This document shows, in pieces, positions 37,054 to 38,780 of a stretch of DNA of 38,780 bases; the first letter of the stretch is position 1; each line of letters opens with the position of its first letter. The notes below the pieces were generated by a model that was not told the DNA's origin, ran no database searches, and was given only the letters and a program-made list of their open reading frames with translations. A program made the translations under genes and the position numbers. The stretch comes from Saccharibacillus sp. O23 (lineage in GTDB: Bacteria; Bacillota; Bacilli; Paenibacillales; Paenibacillaceae), in assembly GCF_002205895.1 (NCBI RefSeq), contig NZ_NJDE01000036.1:1-38780 (forward strand), read 5' to 3'.

Positions 37054-37383
37054 ATGTCGAACGAACAACTTCAAAATTGTATTGAGGAATGCTTGAAATG
37101 CATGGTCATTTGTAATCAGTGCTACAAAGCTTGTCTTTCAGAAGGCCATGCAGGTCACATGAGTCGATGCATTCAACTTGATCGTGACTGTGCGGACATT
37201 TGTCAACTCGCTGCTTCCATGATGGCACGTGGTAGCGAGTATGCCAAACAAATTTGCGAACTGTGCGCTTCTATTTGCGAAGAATGCGGCAATGAGTGCA
37301 AAAAGCACGATATGGAGCATTGTCAAAAATGTGCCGAAGCCTGCTTTAAATGTGCTGAAATTTGCCGGCAGTTGTCTGCATAA
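37054..37383 (+). CDS. Four-helix-bundle copper-binding protein, Csp/YhjQ type (109 aa)
   Basis: The protein begins MSNEQLQNCIEECLKCMVIC and carries 19 cysteines, spaced mostly three or four residues apart on predicted helices. That is the hallmark of copper storage proteins, which line the bundle core with thiolates to bind many Cu(I) ions in the cytosol. AGGAGG lies seven bases before the ATG at 37054; the open frame from 36970 lacks a ribosome binding site. It is convergent with the NlpC/P60 gene and preceded by the response-regulator boxes. Confidence 0.92.
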   Translation: MSNEQLQNCIEECLKCMVICNQCYKACLSEGHAGHMSRCIQLDRDCADICQLAASMMARGSEYAKQICELCASICEECGNECKKHDMEHCQKCAEACFKCAEICRQLSA

Positions 37384-37403
37384 GTGCTTTTTTTATAAAA
37401 AAG

Positions 37404-37433
37404 AGACCGTCCACTTAAGACGGTCTATTTCTT
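37404..37433 (+). terminator. Terminator after the copper-binding protein gene
   Basis: AGACCGTC/GACGGTCT with a seven-base loop is followed by ATTTCTTTTT. Confidence 0.85.
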
Positions 37434-37511
37434 TTTATTAAAATAATGTCTAACAAATCAAATCTTTAAAAATTGCACGGAAATTCAAACTCTTATGATC
37501 TAATCTTTGTT

Positions 37512-37976
37512 TTATGATTTGACCATATGCTGATAAGTACTGGTGCTTGTTATTCTTCTTGCTGTTACATATTTATTTTTAAAATATCCTTGATTCATAG
37601 GACTAATTCTCACACCTTTACTGCTAGAAGAATGAGCAAATTCCCCATTTCCTACATAGATTCCGGCATGAGAAATACCTTTACCGAATGTATTAAAAAA
37701 CACTAAATCTCCCGGACGCAAGTTCTCTCTGGAAACCGGAGTACCCACTTTCGCTTGGTCTCTAGACACACGTGGTAGGTTAATATTAAAATGGTCGATT
37801 ACCGCAAGGATAAAACCTGAGCAATCCATACCGCTCTTAGTTGTGCCTCCCCATTTGTAAGGAACACCGATATATTCATTGATACTCTCGCTTAACGATT
37901 CACTTGCAGAGACTGCCGATGCAGAAAAAGAAGATAGTAAAATGGCTCCTGCTAAAACCAAAGAAATTTTTTTCAA
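37512..37976 (-). CDS. Secreted NlpC/P60 cell-wall endopeptidase (154 aa)
   Basis: A signal peptide (about 25 residues, ending SAVSASES) precedes a single NlpC/P60 domain with the nucleophile in MDCSGFI near residue 51 and the histidine in ISHAGIYVGNG near 102. Such enzymes cut between D-Glu and meso-diaminopimelate in wall peptides. There is no LysM or SH3 domain. Translation starts at TTG (37974-37976) with GGAGGG upstream. A c-di-AMP riboswitch lies directly in the leader, as is usual for wall hydrolases in Bacilli. Confidence 0.9.
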   Translation of the reverse strand: MKKISLVLAGAILLSSFSASAVSASESLSESINEYIGVPYKWGGTTKSGMDCSGFILAVIDHFNINLPRVSRDQAKVGTPVSRENLRPGDLVFFNTFGKGISHAGIYVGNGEFAHSSSSKGVRISPMNQGYFKNKYVTARRITSTSTYQHMVKS

Positions 37977-37994
37977 AACAATATTCCCTCCAAA

Positions 37995-38102
37995 GCCTAC
38001 GAGGTTAGCTGATTGGGTTCGGTTGGAGTTCCCTATAATTTCTGAAAAGACAGAAATTAATTCACCAGAATGGTTCCCCCGCTTCTAAAATAAGAATTCG
38101 GC
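37995..38102 (-). promoter_or_regulatory. c-di-AMP riboswitch (ydaO/yuaA type)
   Basis: On the minus strand the conserved blocks occur in order: GCCGAATTC, GCGGGGGAACCA, GGTGAAT, a variable hairpin (TTTCTG-TCTTTT-CAGAAA), AGGGAACTCC, ACCGAACCC and CAGCTAACCTCGTAGGC. This is the ydaO family. Binding of c-di-AMP normally switches the downstream gene off, here the NlpC/P60 hydrolase about 20 bases further on. Confidence 0.92.
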
Positions 38103-38127
38103 GTTTTTAAAATAAACAACTTTGACA

Positions 38128-38156
38128 ATCATACAATACACCAAGTAAATAGTAAA
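38128..38156 (-). promoter_or_regulatory. Probable promoter of the riboswitch-hydrolase unit
   Basis: On the minus strand TTTACT (38151-38156), 17 bases, TATGAT (38128-38133). The start would be near 38121, about 20 bases before the riboswitch. Confidence 0.55.
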
Positions 38157-38334
38157 GAAAATGTAACCAAATTATAAGATATTCTTAAATCGAAATTCAC
38201 TAAGAGCTTTTAGTGAAATAAAAAGGCATTATTTCTGTTTTTCTTCTATTCACTTCCTTCTTTATCGATCTTTCTCATTGTTTTGTTTAGAAAAATCTCA
38301 AAAAAAAGATTAAATAGAGAAAAAAATGTAACCT
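38157..38334. other. AT-rich gap at the right side of the island
   Basis: No gene is seen. There is an 8-bp inverted repeat TTCACTAA/TTAGTGAA (38196-38217) and two AAATGTAACC words (near 38159 and 38323). The AT-rich composition ends near 38390. Confidence 0.4.
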
Positions 38335-38780
38335 TTAAATCCTCTTCTTATTTAAGTTTATTCTCAAAATCGATCTTTTTACGTAGAGTAATTTAGCCTT
38401 CTTGGAAGACGCATCATGAGAATCAGGGCGTTTCAGAATGTAACCCTGCGCATAATGATCTTTTTTCGTTTCCGCGATGGTATGATCGTCGCTATTCGTA
38501 ATTCGGACTTGAGGTGCTTGCCGATAATCGGATGCGTCCGCATTCCGAAGTTTAAGGTAACCGCTCCGCTGATCGAACGTACAAATTCATTCTGCCCGGC
38601 TTGTGGAATTTCGATCACGTTATAGCCTTGCTGCAAGTAAAGTGTCTCGTATTTCATGCTTTTAAGAATGGTCCAAACTATGCGCCGCAGCTGTCTTTCG
38701 TCTCGATCCCCGCCGCTGATCCATTCCAGGCCGTCCGGAGCGACCGGGAAAAGCCAGGCCCCCTGCAGGGCCGCCGCTTT
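38335..38780 (-). pseudogene. Frameshifted partial gene running off the right edge
   Basis: On the minus strand the frame from the edge reads KAAALQGAWLFPVAPDGLEW and stays open through ILKSMKYETLYLQQGYNVIE and GMRTHPIIGKHLKSE. Near 38505 the sensible reading moves to another frame (ITNSDDHTIAETKKDHYAQG, then YILKRPDSHDASSKKAK) and runs to a stop at 38335. The last dozen residues are AT-rich and look foreign. The gene is therefore both frameshifted and probably cut at its 3' end by the AT-rich island. No family is recognised. A sequencing error could explain the shift. Confidence 0.55.
38743..38773. repeat. Edge repeat, right copy
   Basis: Matches 67-97 at 29 of 31 positions. Here it encodes ALQGAWLFPV of the partial gene. 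Confidence 0.6.

Overview
The window looks like most or all of a conjugative plasmid (or a similar mobile replicon) of a spore-forming member of the Bacillota. A Paenibacillaceae or Bacillaceae host would fit, but the genus cannot be fixed from sequence alone. The evidence is strong Gram-positive ribosome binding sites with frequent TTG and GTG starts, a Tcp-type transfer operon, a Spo0E-like sporulation phosphatase, a c-di-AMP (ydaO-type) riboswitch, a parS-like site, and YdhK/YhjQ-type copper genes. There is no rRNA, tRNA, CRISPR array, integrase or transposase. A 31-base repeat (29 of 31 identical) lies near both ends of the window, so a circular molecule cut open here is possible but unproven.

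Layout. (1) 0.2-2.1 kb, minus strand: five small genes of unknown function behind one promoter that carries three TTTGTATCCA operator boxes. (2) 2.3-15.7 kb, minus strand: the transfer operon. It encodes a lytic transglycosylase/M23 hydrolase, a VirB8-like protein, a VirB6-like channel protein, a lipoprotein, a VirB4 ATPase, TcpE-, TcpD- and TcpC-like proteins, a small membrane protein, a replication-relaxation family protein and a large coupling-type ATPase. (3) 15.85-16.6 kb: a non-coding block with a G-quadruplex-prone strand, a 173-base stretch with no G on the plus strand, and a perfect 24-bp inverted repeat; this is the best candidate for an origin of transfer or replication. (4) 16.6-20.1 kb: a primase-polymerase replication protein, then a ParM/ParR segregation cassette with a centromere of eight TACCGGTA boxes in four pairs. 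(5) 20.2-31.9 kb: the apparent leading or establishment region. Almost all genes are small and point left, toward the candidate origin: SprT-like protease, a possible type I toxin, HTH proteins, a Spo0E-like protein, tiny membrane proteins, an XRE regulator, an ArdC-like antirestriction protein, zinc-ribbon proteins and a serine resolvase. This region is full of structured DNA. There are three roughly 300-bp fold-back elements (family A), four copies of a GC-rich multi-hairpin element (family B), two copies of a terminator-like element (family C), and several candidate plus-strand small RNAs. (6) 32.1-38.4 kb: an AT-richer island with a MurE-like ligase, a copper module (YdhK lipoprotein, two-component system, 19-cysteine copper-binding protein) and a riboswitch-controlled NlpC/P60 hydrolase. 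(7) 38.3-38.8 kb: a frameshifted gene that runs off the right edge.

The most novel material is the pair of structured repeat families in the establishment region. The family A stems have different sequences but keep their pairing between copies, which is the signature of selection on the fold. Each copy sits immediately upstream of a small left-pointing gene. Family B shows a compensatory base-pair change, a possible pseudoknot and a clean loss of one module. The arrangement resembles, by analogy only, the single-stranded promoters of the leading regions of F-like plasmids: if the plus strand is the transferred strand, these folded elements would enter the recipient early and would lie upstream of the genes needed there.
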